From assembly GCA_963662905.2 (NCBI GenBank), contig CAXXFD010000001.1:1-64000 (forward strand): a stretch of DNA of 64,000 bases, in the 5' to 3' direction. How positions within the stretch are numbered: the stretch's first letter is position 1; each line of letters begins with the position of its first letter. Source of the stretch: G963662905 sp963662905. GTDB lineage: Bacteria; Bacteroidota; Bacteroidia; Bacteroidales; WRLA01. The notes beneath the pieces were generated by a model. The model saw only the letters and a program-made list of their open reading frames with translations, did not search any database and was not told where the DNA came from. A program made the translations under genes and the position numbers. Below, one piece after another: positions 1 through 8,448 of the stretch.

Positions 1-49
1 GATTCAAAGATACCAAAATCGACCAACGAACATCCTAACTGCATGAAAA

Positions 50-3000
50 ACCCTCATAAACAAAAAAACCTGCCAAATCACCGACAGGTTTTATCGTGAG
101 CCCACCTGTTCCGATAACTATCGGAAGAATCAGGGACCACAACCCAAAAAACAATAATCCAAAACGAATATCATCCTTTTGGTTGTTAGCCATTTAAAAC
201 AAAAAAGCTGCCGGATTATCGACAGGTTTTATCGTGGGCCCACCTGTTCCGATAACTATCGGAAGAACCAGTGACCACAACCCAAAAAAACAATACTCCA
301 AACGAAATATCATCGTTTTGTTTGTTAGCCATTTAAAACAAAAAAACCCGCCGGATTATCGACAGGTTTTATCGTGGGCCCACCTGTTCCGATAACTATC
401 GGAAGAACCAGGGACCACAACCCAAAAAACAATAATCCAAAACGAAATATCATCGTTTTGGTTGTTAGCCATTTAAAACAAAAAAACCCGCCGGATTATC
501 GACAGGTTTTATCGTGGGCCCACCTGTTCCGATAACTATCGGAAGAATCAGGGACCACAACCCAAAAAACAATAATCCAAAACGAATATCATCCTTTTGG
601 TTGATATACCCTTATAAACAAAAAAACCCGCCGAATTATCGACAGGTTTTATCGTGGGCCCACCTGTTCCGATAACTATCGGAAGAACCAGGGACCACTA
701 CCCAAAAAAACAATACTCCAAACGAAATATCATCGTTTTGGTTGATATACCCTTATAAACAAAAAAACCCGCCGAATTATCGACAGGTTTTATCGTGGGC
801 CCACCTGTTCCGATAACTATCGGAAGAACCAGGGACCACAACCCAAAAAACAATAATCCAAACCGAATATCATCCTTTTGGTTGATATACCCTTATAAAC
901 AAAAAAACCCGCCGGATTATCGACAGGTTTTTTGTGGCCCCACATGTTCCGATAGCTATCGGAAGAACCAGGGACCACTACCCAAAAAAACAATACTCCA
1001 AACCGAATATCATCCTTTTGGTTGATATACCCTTATAAACAAAAAAACCCGCCGAATTATCGACAGGTTTTATCGTGGGCCCACCTGGTCCGATAGCTAT
1101 CGGAAGAACCAGGGACCACAACCCAAAAAAACAATACTCCAAAACGAATATCATCCTTTTGGTTGATATACCCTTATAAACAAAAAAACCCGCCGAATTA
1201 TCGACAGGTTTTTTGTGGCCCCACATGTTCCGATAGCTATCGGAAGAACCAGGGACCACTACCCAAAAAAACAATACTCCAAACCGAATATCATCCTTTT
1301 GGTTGATATACCCTTATAAACAAAAAAACCCGCCGAATTATCGACAGGTTTTATCGTGGGCCCACCTGTTCCGATAACTATCGGAAGAACCAGGGACCAC
1401 TACCCAAAAAAACAATACTCCAAACGAAATATCATCGTTTTGGTTGAAATACCCTTATAAACAAAAAAACCCGCCGAATTATCGACAGGTTTTATCGTGG
1501 GCCCACCTGTTCCGATAACTATCGGAAGAACCAGGGACCACTACCCAAAAAAACAATACTCCAAACGAAATATCATCGTTTTGGTTGAAATACCCTTATA
1601 AACAAAAAAACCCGCCGAATTATCGACAGGTTTTATCGTGGGCCCACCTGTTCCGATAACTATCGGAAGAACCAGGGACCACTACCCAAAAAAACAATAC
1701 TCCAAACGAAATATCATCGTTTTGGTTGAAATACCCTTATAAACAAAAAAACCCGCCGAATTATCGACAGGTTTTATCGTGGGCCCACCTGTTCCGATAA
1801 CTATCGGAAGAACCAGGGACCACTACCCAAAAAAACAATACTCCAAACGAAATATCATCGTTTTGGTTGAAATACCCTTATAAACAAAAAAACCCGCCGA
1901 ATTATCGACAGGTTTTATCGTGGGGCCACCTGTTCCGATAGCTATCGGAAGAACCAGTGACCACAACCCAAAAAAACAATACCCCAAACGAAATATCATC
2001 GTTTTGGTTGTTATACCCTCATAAACAAAAAAACCTGCCGGATTATCGACAGGTTTTATCGTGGGCCCACCTGTTCCGATAACTATCGGAAGAACCAGGG
2101 ACCACTACCCAAAAAAACAATACTCCAAACGAAATATCATCGTTTTGGTTGTTAGCCATTTAAAACAAAAAAACCCGCCGGATTATCGACAGGTTTTTTG
2201 TGGCCCCACATGTTCCGATAGCTATCGGAAGAACCAGGGACCACTACCCAAAAAAACAATACTCCAAACGAAATATCATCCTTTTGGTTGTTAGCCATTT
2301 AAAACAAAAAAACCTGCCGAATTATCGACAGGTTTTATCGTGGGCCCACCTGTTCCGATAACTATCGGAAGAACCAGGGACCACTACCCAAAAAAACAAT
2401 ACTCCAAACGAAATATCATCGTTTTGGTTGATATACCCTTATAAACAAAAAAACCCGCCGAATTATCGACAGGTTTTATCGTGGGCCCACCTGTTCCGAT
2501 AACTATCGGAAGAACCAGGGACCACTACCCAAAAAAACAATACTCCAAACGAAATATCATCGTTTTGGTTGAAATACCCTTATAAACAAAAAAACCCGCC
2601 GAATTATCGACAGGTTTTATCGTGGGCCCACCTGTTCCGATAACTATCGGAAGAACCAGGGACCACTACCCAAAAAAACAATACTCCAAACGAAATATCA
2701 TCGTTTTGGTTGAAATACCCTTATAAACAAAAAAACCCGCCGAATTATCGACAGGTTTTATCGTGGGCCCACCTGGTCCGATAGCTATCGGAAGAACCAG
2801 GGACCACTACCCAAAAAAACAATACTCCAAACGAAATATCATCGTTTTGGTTGAAATACCCTTATAAACAAAAAAACCCGCCGAATTATCGACAGGTTTT
2901 ATCGTGGGCCCACCTGTTCCGATAACTATCGGAAGAACCAGGGACCACTACCCAAAAAAACAATACTCCAAACGAAATATCATCGTTTTGGTTGAAATAC

Positions 3001-3278
3001 CCTTATAAACAAAAAAACCCGCCGGATTATCGACAGGTTTTTTGTGGCCCCACATGTTCCGATAGCTATCGGAAGAACCAGGGACCACTACCCAAAAAAA
3101 CAATACTCCAAACGAAATATCATCCTTTTGGTTGTTAGCCATTTAAAACAAAAAAACCTGCCGAATTATCGACAGGTTTTATCGTGGGCCCACCTGTTCC
3201 GATAACTATCGGAAGAACCAGGGACCACTACCCAAAAAAACAATACTCCAAACGAAATATCATCGTTTTGGTTGATAT
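50..3278 (-). repeat. Tandem array of 140-141 bp units with tRNA 3'-end-like segments (distal part)
   Basis: About 23 head-to-tail copies, with unit boundaries near 83, 221, 361, 501 and so on to 3172. Read on the minus strand, each unit has three parts. First is GTGGTCCCTGGTTC, identical to the variable-loop/T-arm 5' side of the tRNA at 6167-6240. Second is an 18-bp palindrome of the form TTCCGATA-NN-TATCGGAA. Third is CAGGTGGGCCCACGATAAAACC, identical to the tRNA T-arm 3' side, acceptor strand and downstream flank. A terminator-like hairpin with a T-run follows, then an AT-rich linker that can form a third hairpin (AAACGA/TCGTTT). Linker variants (gttagccattt, gatataccctt, gaaataccctt) define subtypes. 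The distal-most copy is the most diverged. No CRISPR-like variable spacers are present, and reading frames are interrupted in most units, so coding is unlikely. Confidence 0.95.
3271..3278. repeat. IS66 target site duplication, left copy
   Basis: The 8-bp sequence gttgatat abuts the left end of the insertion sequence and is repeated at 5548-5555 beyond its right end. Eight-bp duplications are characteristic of IS66-family transposition. Joining the two flanks restores a normal array unit with the gatataccctt linker. Confidence 0.95.
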
Positions 3279-3309
3279 GTAAGCCTACAGCGAACAGCAT
3301 CTTGCATAT
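3279..3309. repeat. IS66 terminal inverted repeat, left
   Basis: Begins GTAAGCCTACAGCGAACAGC. It matches the reverse complement of 5517-5547 at about 24 of 31 positions, with the outermost 8 bases identical. Confidence 0.9.
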
Positions 3310-3323
3310 AACCGGATAATGTT

Positions 3324-4778
3324 TTAAAGCTGTCCGGGCAGAAGTTGGTGGAGCTGGTTGGCTGGGTGTTCCTGGATTTTTCCTAATGTTTGCTTGAGCC
3401 ACTCAAAGGGTTCTACGTTTTGGATTTTGCAGCTGGCAAAAAAGGAGTAGATCATAGCCGCGTGCTGGGCTGCATTGTGCGAACCGGCAAACAGGTAATT
3501 CTTGCGGCCTATTGCTACCGGCCTGATGCTGTTTTCAACCAGGTTGTTGTCAATGCGCAGCCTTCCGTCTTCAATATAACGGATCAGGCGCCCCCATAAT
3601 TTCAGGCTGTAAGCTATGGCTTTGCCGATTGCGCTTTTGGGCGCTACTTTATAAACTTCTTCCTTAAGCCAGCTTTCCATTTCGTTCAATATGGGCAGTG
3701 ATTCCTTTTGCCGCAATGCTTTGACCTCCTCCGGCTGCAGTTCTTGCTCACTTGCCTGACGTTCAATGGCATACAGTTTTCTTATCTGCCCCAGCGCATA
3801 TTCACTGCGTGCAGCATCATTGTCCTTGGCTTTCTCAAAATACCTGCGTGCATGCGCCATGCAGGCCAATTGGGTGATTTCGGCTTTGTTTTTTAGGTTG
3901 TCGTAAGCTGTGTAGCCATCGGTTTGCAAATATCCACTATAGTTTTCCAGCATCTCATCCGGGCCTTCCCGTCCGCGGCCTTTCCGGTAATCGAACAGGG
4001 CCAGTTTTTTAAGCGGGTCGTAATAAACCCAATGATACCCTTTGTGCGATGCCCCGGGCTTGTCTTTGGTCAATACCTTTATGGGCGTTTCGTCTGCCAT
4101 CAGGTAATCGGTCCTCATGATTTCTTTTTTCAGGGCATCGTAAAGCGGTTCAAGCAATCTGCAAACCCCGCTAAACCAACCGTTTATTGTTGATTCGGCT
4201 ATTTCGATCCCCAGGCGCTTGAACATCTTGACAAGGCGGTAGAAAGGCAGGTGGTCAACAAATTTGCTGACAGTCACATAAGAGATCAGGCCTTCTGAGG
4301 CATTGCTTTTGGGCAAGGCGCGTGAAGGCAGTTCTGCGCAGATCATTTGGGTGCTTTCGTCCTGGCCTGCTACGGCATAGTAAGGGCGTATATAACGGAT
4401 CACACGAAAAGTACCGGGCACATAATCAAGTACTTCGGTGATTTTTACGTTGACCCTATGGGCGCCTTCGGGCAGGTTTTGGGGTTCGATGATAATTTCA
4501 TGGCGCGGCAGGTGGGCGGGCAGTTCTAAGCGCACGGGCTGTTTTTTGGACTGCTTTTTATTGCGCGTATAGCTGATCTGCTCCTTTTCCGGTTCTTTCT
4601 CCTGTGCAGGCACGTCGAAGAGCACGCCCTGGTTGGGGTCTGCTGCGATATGCCGTTCGCTTTTGGCTCCATAGATCGCACGCCTCAACTGGACAAGTTC
4701 ATGCTGAAGCAGGAATATCTTCTGTTGCATTGCATCATATTCCGCTTTTGATATAGTTATATTTTCCTGACTTGCCAT
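3324..4778 (-). CDS. tnpC: IS66-family transposase TnpC (DDE)
   Basis: A 484-residue protein of the usual size for IS66 TnpC. The N-terminus is a leucine-rich coiled coil (about 12-35), followed by a basic linker with the short RNKKQSKKQ stretch, typical of the transposase_IS66 N-terminal and zinc-finger regions. The catalytic domain shows D229 in LMADETPIKV, D287 in LQTDGYTAY and E415 in RIDNNLVENSIRP, the IS66 DDE triad. The C-terminal end with FASCKIQNVEPFEWL matches the IS66 C-terminal domain. It cuts and joins the element ends. It lies last in the tnpA-tnpB-tnpC order, 47 bp after tnpB. No frameshift is seen, so it is probably functional. Confidence 0.97.
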   Translation of the reverse strand: MASQENITISKAEYDAMQQKIFLLQHELVQLRRAIYGAKSERHIAADPNQGVLFDVPAQEKEPEKEQISYTRNKKQSKKQPVRLELPAHLPRHEIIIEPQNLPEGAHRVNVKITEVLDYVPGTFRVIRYIRPYYAVAGQDESTQMICAELPSRALPKSNASEGLISYVTVSKFVDHLPFYRLVKMFKRLGIEIAESTINGWFSGVCRLLEPLYDALKKEIMRTDYLMADETPIKVLTKDKPGASHKGYHWVYYDPLKKLALFDYRKGRGREGPDEMLENYSGYLQTDGYTAYDNLKNKAEITQLACMAHARRYFEKAKDNDAARSEYALGQIRKLYAIERQASEQELQPEEVKALRQKESLPILNEMESWLKEEVYKVAPKSAIGKAIAYSLKLWGRLIRYIEDGRLRIDNNLVENSIRPVAIGRKNYLFAGSHNAAQHAAMIYSFFASCKIQNVEPFEWLKQTLGKIQEHPANQLHQLLPGQL

Positions 4779-4825
4779 GAGGCAAAGATACGGAAGTAAC
4801 CTCTTGTCTGACTATATTTTAAGTG

Positions 4826-5191
4826 CTATTTACCAACATTTTCATGTGGGAAAAAACGTGGGTATTTCCTTGCATTTTTCATGGAAATACCATTGATTAT
4901 CATTACAAGTTCAGGGTAGTCGATCAGCTGGTGGGAGGCGTGCACAGCAGATGTGTCCGGCAGGTGAAAAGTGCCTTTTTCGAGCCTTTTATAGAACAGC
5001 ACAAAACCTCCGCTTTCCCAGCGCAATAATTTTATGCGGTCGCGCTTTTTGTTGATGAACAGGAAAACATCACCGCTCATCGGGTTTTTGTCCAGTTTGT
5101 TGCGCACAATGCCATAAAGCCCGTCAAAGCTCTTGCGCATATCGGTGGGCTGGCGGTACAGGTAATAGCGGCTGGCAGTTAAGCTGAACAT
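4826..5191 (-). CDS. tnpB: IS66 accessory protein TnpB
   Basis: A 121-residue IS66 Orf2 family protein. Diagnostic segments are YLYRQPTDMRKSFDGL near the N-terminus, GDVFLFINKKRDRIKLL in the middle and WESGGFVLFYKRLEKGTF after it. TnpB is required for IS66 transposition, but its biochemical role is not established. Its start overlaps the stop of tnpA by one base (TAATG arrangement), which indicates translational coupling. Full length and intact. Confidence 0.97.
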   Translation of the reverse strand: MFSLTASRYYLYRQPTDMRKSFDGLYGIVRNKLDKNPMSGDVFLFINKKRDRIKLLRWESGGFVLFYKRLEKGTFHLPDTSAVHASHQLIDYPELVMIINGISMKNARKYPRFFPHENVGK

Positions 5192-5496
5192 TATTGGCCG
5201 GTGAGCGATTTGAGATAGGACAAGGGCACATTGCCCGGCAAGCTGAGCTCGATACCATTGGGATAACGGATATTGACCCCTGCAGCTGGAATTCCGGAAA
5301 GCTCAATGAACCCATGGTCATCAGGCAAGCTTTCTTCCTGTTTAAATTTATGATACCAATAAAGGAAAGTGTGATAGCCGATTTTGTGCGATTCGGCAAA
5401 GGATCTTTTGCTTTGGCCACTGGTATGCCATTGATCCACCAGCGCTTTCATCTCTGCTCTTCTTTGTTCTTTTTGCATATTGCTTTTTTGCAGCAA
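5191..5496 (-). CDS. tnpA: IS66 accessory protein TnpA (helix-turn-helix)
   Basis: A 101-residue small basic protein, first gene of the IS66 operon. The N-terminal half reads as an IS66 Orf1/transposase_8-like helix-turn-helix: MKALVDQWHTSGQSKRSFAE followed by HKIGYHTFLYWYHKFK. The C-terminal half (GFIELSG ... NIRYPNGIELSLPG) is the conserved IS66 TnpA tail. It is inferred to bind DNA and assist transposition. The stop overlaps the start of tnpB. The gene starts about 50 bp inside the right terminal repeat, leaving room for the element's own promoter. Confidence 0.93.
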   Translation of the reverse strand: MLQKSNMQKEQRRAEMKALVDQWHTSGQSKRSFAESHKIGYHTFLYWYHKFKQEESLPDDHGFIELSGIPAAGVNIRYPNGIELSLPGNVPLSYLKSLTGQ

Positions 5497-5516
5497 AGTA
5501 AGGGAGCTTTAAAAGC

Positions 5517-5547
5517 TTGTGCAATATGCCTTTTGCTGAAGGCTTAC
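5517..5547. repeat. IS66 terminal inverted repeat, right
   Basis: Reverse complement begins GTAAGCCTTCAGCAAAAGGC and mirrors the left end at 3279-3309. The target duplication gttgatat follows immediately at 5548-5555. Confidence 0.9.
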
Positions 5548-6166
5548 GTTGATATACCCTTATAAACAAAAAAACCCGCCGAATTATCGACAGGTTTTAT
5601 CGTGGGCCCACCTGTTCCGATAACTATCGGAAGAACCAGGGACCACTACCCAAAAAAACAATACTCCAAACGAAATATCATCGTTTTGGTTGAAATACCC
5701 TTATAAACAAAAAAACCCGCCGAATTATCGACAGGTTTTATCGTGGGCCCACCTGTTCCGATAACTATCGGAAGAACCAGGGACCACTACCCAAAAAAAC
5801 AATACTCCAAACGAAATATCATCGTTTTGGTTGAAATACCCTTATAAACAAAAAAACCCGCCGAATTATCGACAGGTTTTATCGTGGGCCCACCTGGTCC
5901 GATAGCTATCGGAAGAACCAGGGACCACTACCCAAAAAAACAATACTCCAAACGAAATATCATCGTTTTGGTTGAAATACCCTTATAAACAAAAAAACCC
6001 GCCGAATTATCGACAGGTTTTATCGTGGGCCCACCTGTTCCGATAACTATCGGAAGAACCAGGGACCACTACCCAAAAAAACAATACTCCAAACGAAATA
6101 TCATCGTTTTGGTTGAAATACCCTTATAAACAAAAAAACCCGCCGAATTATCGACAGGTTTTATCG
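5548..6166 (-). repeat. tRNA-derived tandem array, tRNA-proximal part
   Basis: This is the continuation of the array after the IS66 element: the remainder of the split unit plus four full units (tRNA-like segments near 5607, 5748, 5889 and 6030) and a last terminator segment that abuts the tRNA gene. The tRNA's own T-arm and acceptor strand occupy exactly the place the next unit's tRNA-like segment would have, so the array is anchored on the tRNA 3' end. The order of unit subtypes here, counted with the two units before the IS, repeats the order at 2188-3031, including one unit with the cctggtccgatagctatcgg variant. Confidence 0.95.
6131..6160 (-). terminator. Rho-independent terminator directly behind the tRNA
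   Basis: On the minus strand AACCTGTCGATAATTCGGCGGGTT folds into a hairpin (AACCtG with cGGGTT, plus an inner CG pair) followed by seven T. The one non-Watson-Crick outer pair is U-G on the minus-strand RNA but C-A on the plus strand, so the hairpin is built for leftward transcription out of the tRNA. The same terminator recurs in every array unit. Confidence 0.8.
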
Positions 6167-6240
6167 TGGGCCCACCTGGACTTGAACCAGGGACCACCTG
6201 ATTATGAGTCAGGTGCTCTAACCGACTGAGCTATAGGCCC
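6167..6240 (-). tRNA. tRNA with CAT anticodon (elongator Met or lysidine-modified Ile2)
   Basis: The minus strand folds into a complete cloverleaf. The acceptor GGGCCTA pairs with TGGGCCC (one G-U), the D stem is GCTC/GAGC, and the anticodon stem CCTGA/TCAGG encloses loop CTCATAA, so the anticodon is CAT. The T stem is CCTGG/CCAGG with loop TTCAAGT. The discriminator is A and CCA is not encoded. A CAT anticodon may be elongator Met or tRNA-Ile2 read after lysidine modification; the first pair is G-C, so it is not a typical initiator, and I cannot choose between the other two. Its 3' portion seeds the downstream repeat array. Confidence 0.95.
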
Positions 6241-6377
6241 TACTGTTTGTTGTATATCGGATTCTATTCCAATTTCCCAAAACAGGTGTGCAAAAGTACA
6301 AACTATTGCCCTATTTTCAAAAAATTATTTTTAGCCTTGCCCAAAATTTTTCTCCTTGCCTCGCTTTGCCTTTTTCA

Positions 6378-6385
6378 TAACTTTG
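6378..6385 (+). promoter_or_regulatory. Bacteroidota -7 box for the HAD gene
   Basis: TAACTTTG fits the TAnnTTTG consensus and lies 18 bp before the ATG at 6404. A TTG at 6356-6358 could be the upstream element. Confidence 0.55.
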
Positions 6386-6403
6386 TGACCCAAACCGTAT
6401 TTT

Positions 6404-7048
6404 ATGATCAAAAATATTATCTACGACTTCGGCGGCGTAATTTATGCCATTGACTATAACGATTGCTTCAATGCCTTCCGTAATATCGGCATCCAGGATA
6501 TTGAGCAGGCTTTCAACAAAGCCACACAATCCGAATTTTTTCATCAGCTTGAAATGGGCTGCATCGATGATGATGATTTCCCAGGCTTTTTGATGCAGGA
6601 AACCGATATTTCTGCCAGTGAAGACGACATCATATTTGCATGGATGCGCCTGCTGAAAGGCTTTCATAAAATCAATACAAATTTAATGATCGAAAGTGGT
6701 AAACATTATTTTACGTTTATTCTCAGTAACACGAATAATATTCATTACCAAACTTTTGCTCAGCAATTTTTCGATATCAAACAAATGTACCTCGAAGAAG
6801 CCGTGCACGAAGCGTATTGGTCGTTTGAGCGTTATATGCGCAAACCGGATGCCGAGTTTTTTGAAGCCCTGATCGATGAACATGATCTGATTCCGGAAGA
6901 AACCTTGTTTATAGACGACACTTTGGCAAATGTAGAAGCAGCCCGGAAATTAGGCTTAAAAACACTGCATCTCACAAGTATGGAAATGCTTCAAGATTAT
7001 TTTGATAATAAGGGCAAACTAAAAGAAGAAATGATTGAGCGGCTTTAG
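6404..7048 (+). CDS. HAD-superfamily hydrolase, subfamily IA (YihX-like)
   Basis: A 214-residue soluble protein. Motif I is IIYDFGGVIY near the N-terminus, with a D-x-G variant of the usual DxD like that of E. coli YihX-type phosphatases. Motif II is ILSNTNN (Ser/Thr), motif III is the lysine in YMRKPDAEFF, and motif IV is LFIDDTLANVEAARKLG with two acidic residues. The family hydrolyses small phosphorylated substrates using an aspartyl-phosphate intermediate; the substrate cannot be read from the sequence. The cap region (about 15-90) is helical, as in subfamily IA. It is a lone gene with its own promoter, convergent with the sigma-54 activator. Confidence 0.88.
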   Translation: MIKNIIYDFGGVIYAIDYNDCFNAFRNIGIQDIEQAFNKATQSEFFHQLEMGCIDDDDFPGFLMQETDISASEDDIIFAWMRLLKGFHKINTNLMIESGKHYFTFILSNTNNIHYQTFAQQFFDIKQMYLEEAVHEAYWSFERYMRKPDAEFFEALIDEHDLIPEETLFIDDTLANVEAARKLGLKTLHLTSMEMLQDYFDNKGKLKEEMIERL

Positions 7049-7057
7049 CGTTTACGG

Positions 7058-8404
7058 CTAACCCTCATCGTCCTTTTTTAGCATACGGTAAATTGTTGTT
7101 TTTCCAATCTTTAACTTCTCTGCAACTTCTTTAATATTGTTATCGTACTGCCTCAAAAAGTGTTTTACGATCCGAAGATTATATTCCTGCAGGGAACATT
7201 CATCGTTTAAGAGTTCGTCAATGGTTAAATTGGATCGGAAAGAAATATCTTCGGCATCAATTTTATCGTCATTGGTCATTACACAGGCCAGTTCAATCAT
7301 TGCTTTGAGTTCGCGTACATTCCCCGGAAAGGGGTATCTTTTCAGTTTCTCAATGGCTTCTGCAGATATAGCTTTGGATTTCATCTGGTTTTTGTCACAG
7401 AAATCCTGCACAAAGAAACGTGCCAGCAACACAATATCATTATCGCGTTGCCGTAGAGGCGGCAGTTCAATGGGCATACCCAAAAGGCGATAATAAAGGT
7501 CTTCGCGGAAATTCCCTTTGCGCACTTCCTGGCTCAGGTTTTTATGTGTTGCCACCAAAACCCGCACATCCGTTTTAATCACCTGATTGCCACCAACGCG
7601 GGTCAGTTCACCTTCCTGCAGCACACGCAGCAGTTTGGTTTGCATGCCTATATCCATATCGCCAATCTCATCAAGAAAAAGGGTGCCTTTATCAGCTTCT
7701 TCAAATTTCCCGATACGCCTTGACGATGCACCTGTAAAAGAACCCTTTTCGTGTCCAAACATCTCACTTTCGATAAGTTCGGCAGGTATTGCAGAAACAT
7801 TCACGGCTACAAAAGGCTCTGCTTTACGCTTGCTGTTGAAATGTATCGCCTTGGCGACCAGCTCTTTGCCTGTGCCTGTCTCGCCATTGATACTTACCGT
7901 GATATTGGTTTTTGATGCCTTTTCGATTAATTCAAAAACATGGAGCATGGCCGGGCTGTTCCCTTTGATCATATCCCGAAACTGAAACTTCCTGCCAATT
8001 TCCTGCTCCAGGAATGAAATCTTACGCTGTAATTGCAGGTTTTCCTTTAATTTTTCAATCAGGGAATAAAGCCTGCTTTTCATGTTTTTGTCCTTCACAA
8101 CATAATCGTAGGCGCCCAACTGCACAAGCTTTACAGCGGTATGAATATCCTGCTGAGCCGAAACGATAATAATTGGGATATCGGCATTGAATTTCCTGAT
8201 TTTTCGCAACAGTTCCATGCCGGTAAAATCGGGCAATAAATAGTCCAGACTGATAATATCAGGGTTTTCGTGCAGCCTGTCGAGAAAACTCTGGCCATCC
8301 TGAAATACCTCCACCTCAGTATCATTGTTCCGCAACAGGTGCTGCTTCAATACTTTGGCTGTAACAAGGTCATCTTCTACAATAAAAATCCGGTATGCAT
8401 CCAA
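7058..8404 (-). CDS. Sigma-54-dependent response regulator (NtrC family)
   Basis: A 448-residue regulator with three domains: receiver (about 1-120, D54 in ISLDYLLPD, conserved lysine K104 in VVKDKN), AAA+ sigma-54 interaction domain (about 145-375, Walker A GETGTGKE 174-181, GSFTGA loop 221-226, Walker B TLFLDEIGDM) and a C-terminal Fis-type helix-turn-helix (NIKEVAEKLKIGKTTIYRML). The loop is GSFTGA in place of the common GAFTGA. Phosphorylation is expected to drive oligomerisation and open sigma-54 promoters. No histidine kinase is next to it, so its partner lies elsewhere. It is 44 bp downstream of dusB on the same strand and may be co-transcribed. Confidence 0.95.
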   Translation of the reverse strand: MDAYRIFIVEDDLVTAKVLKQHLLRNNDTEVEVFQDGQSFLDRLHENPDIISLDYLLPDFTGMELLRKIRKFNADIPIIIVSAQQDIHTAVKLVQLGAYDYVVKDKNMKSRLYSLIEKLKENLQLQRKISFLEQEIGRKFQFRDMIKGNSPAMLHVFELIEKASKTNITVSINGETGTGKELVAKAIHFNSKRKAEPFVAVNVSAIPAELIESEMFGHEKGSFTGASSRRIGKFEEADKGTLFLDEIGDMDIGMQTKLLRVLQEGELTRVGGNQVIKTDVRVLVATHKNLSQEVRKGNFREDLYYRLLGMPIELPPLRQRDNDIVLLARFFVQDFCDKNQMKSKAISAEAIEKLKRYPFPGNVRELKAMIELACVMTNDDKIDAEDISFRSNLTIDELLNDECSLQEYNLRIVKHFLRQYDNNIKEVAEKLKIGKTTIYRMLKKDDEG

Positions 8405-8448
8405 AACTTTGCTAATTAATTGTTTCTAAATCAAATGGACGTATAAAG

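Larger units (their letters stand above)
3279..5547 (-). mobile_element. IS66-family insertion sequence, complete (2269 bp)
   Basis: Bounded by imperfect terminal inverted repeats beginning GTAAGCCT (left 3279-3309, right 5517-5547, about 24 of 31 positions identical) and by an 8-bp direct duplication gttgatat (3271-3278 and 5548-5555). It carries the standard IS66 gene set, tnpA, tnpB and tnpC, all on the minus strand and all open. The TnpC acidic triad is present. With ends, duplication and genes intact, the element looks recent and potentially active. It splits one unit of the tRNA-derived array. The matching unit in the neighbouring duplicated block (about 2427) has no insertion. Confidence 0.96.

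Noticed and set aside
795..3402. Short reading frames of 64-98 residues in the tandem array on both strands
   Set aside because: They arise because 141 is a multiple of three, so frames persist across units, but most units carry stops (for example the TAA following the acceptor segment) and 140-bp copies shift the frame. No ribosome binding or promoter signal accompanies them. A Tpr-like small protein as proposed for rtT cannot be excluded but is not supported.
50..6166. CRISPR array
   Set aside because: The units are near-identical over their full 141 bp and no variable spacers lie between repeats; no cas genes are present.
50..6166. Integron cassette array with attC sites
   Set aside because: Units contain palindromes but no cassette genes, no GTTRRRY core pattern was seen at regular sites and there is no integrase. 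Copies are nearly identical, unlike cassettes.
6131..6240. Integrated element using the tRNA 3' end as attachment site
   Set aside because: The tRNA 3' end is repeated many times, but no integrase or other mobile-element genes other than the later IS66 lie between the copies, so the repeats look like amplification rather than att sites.
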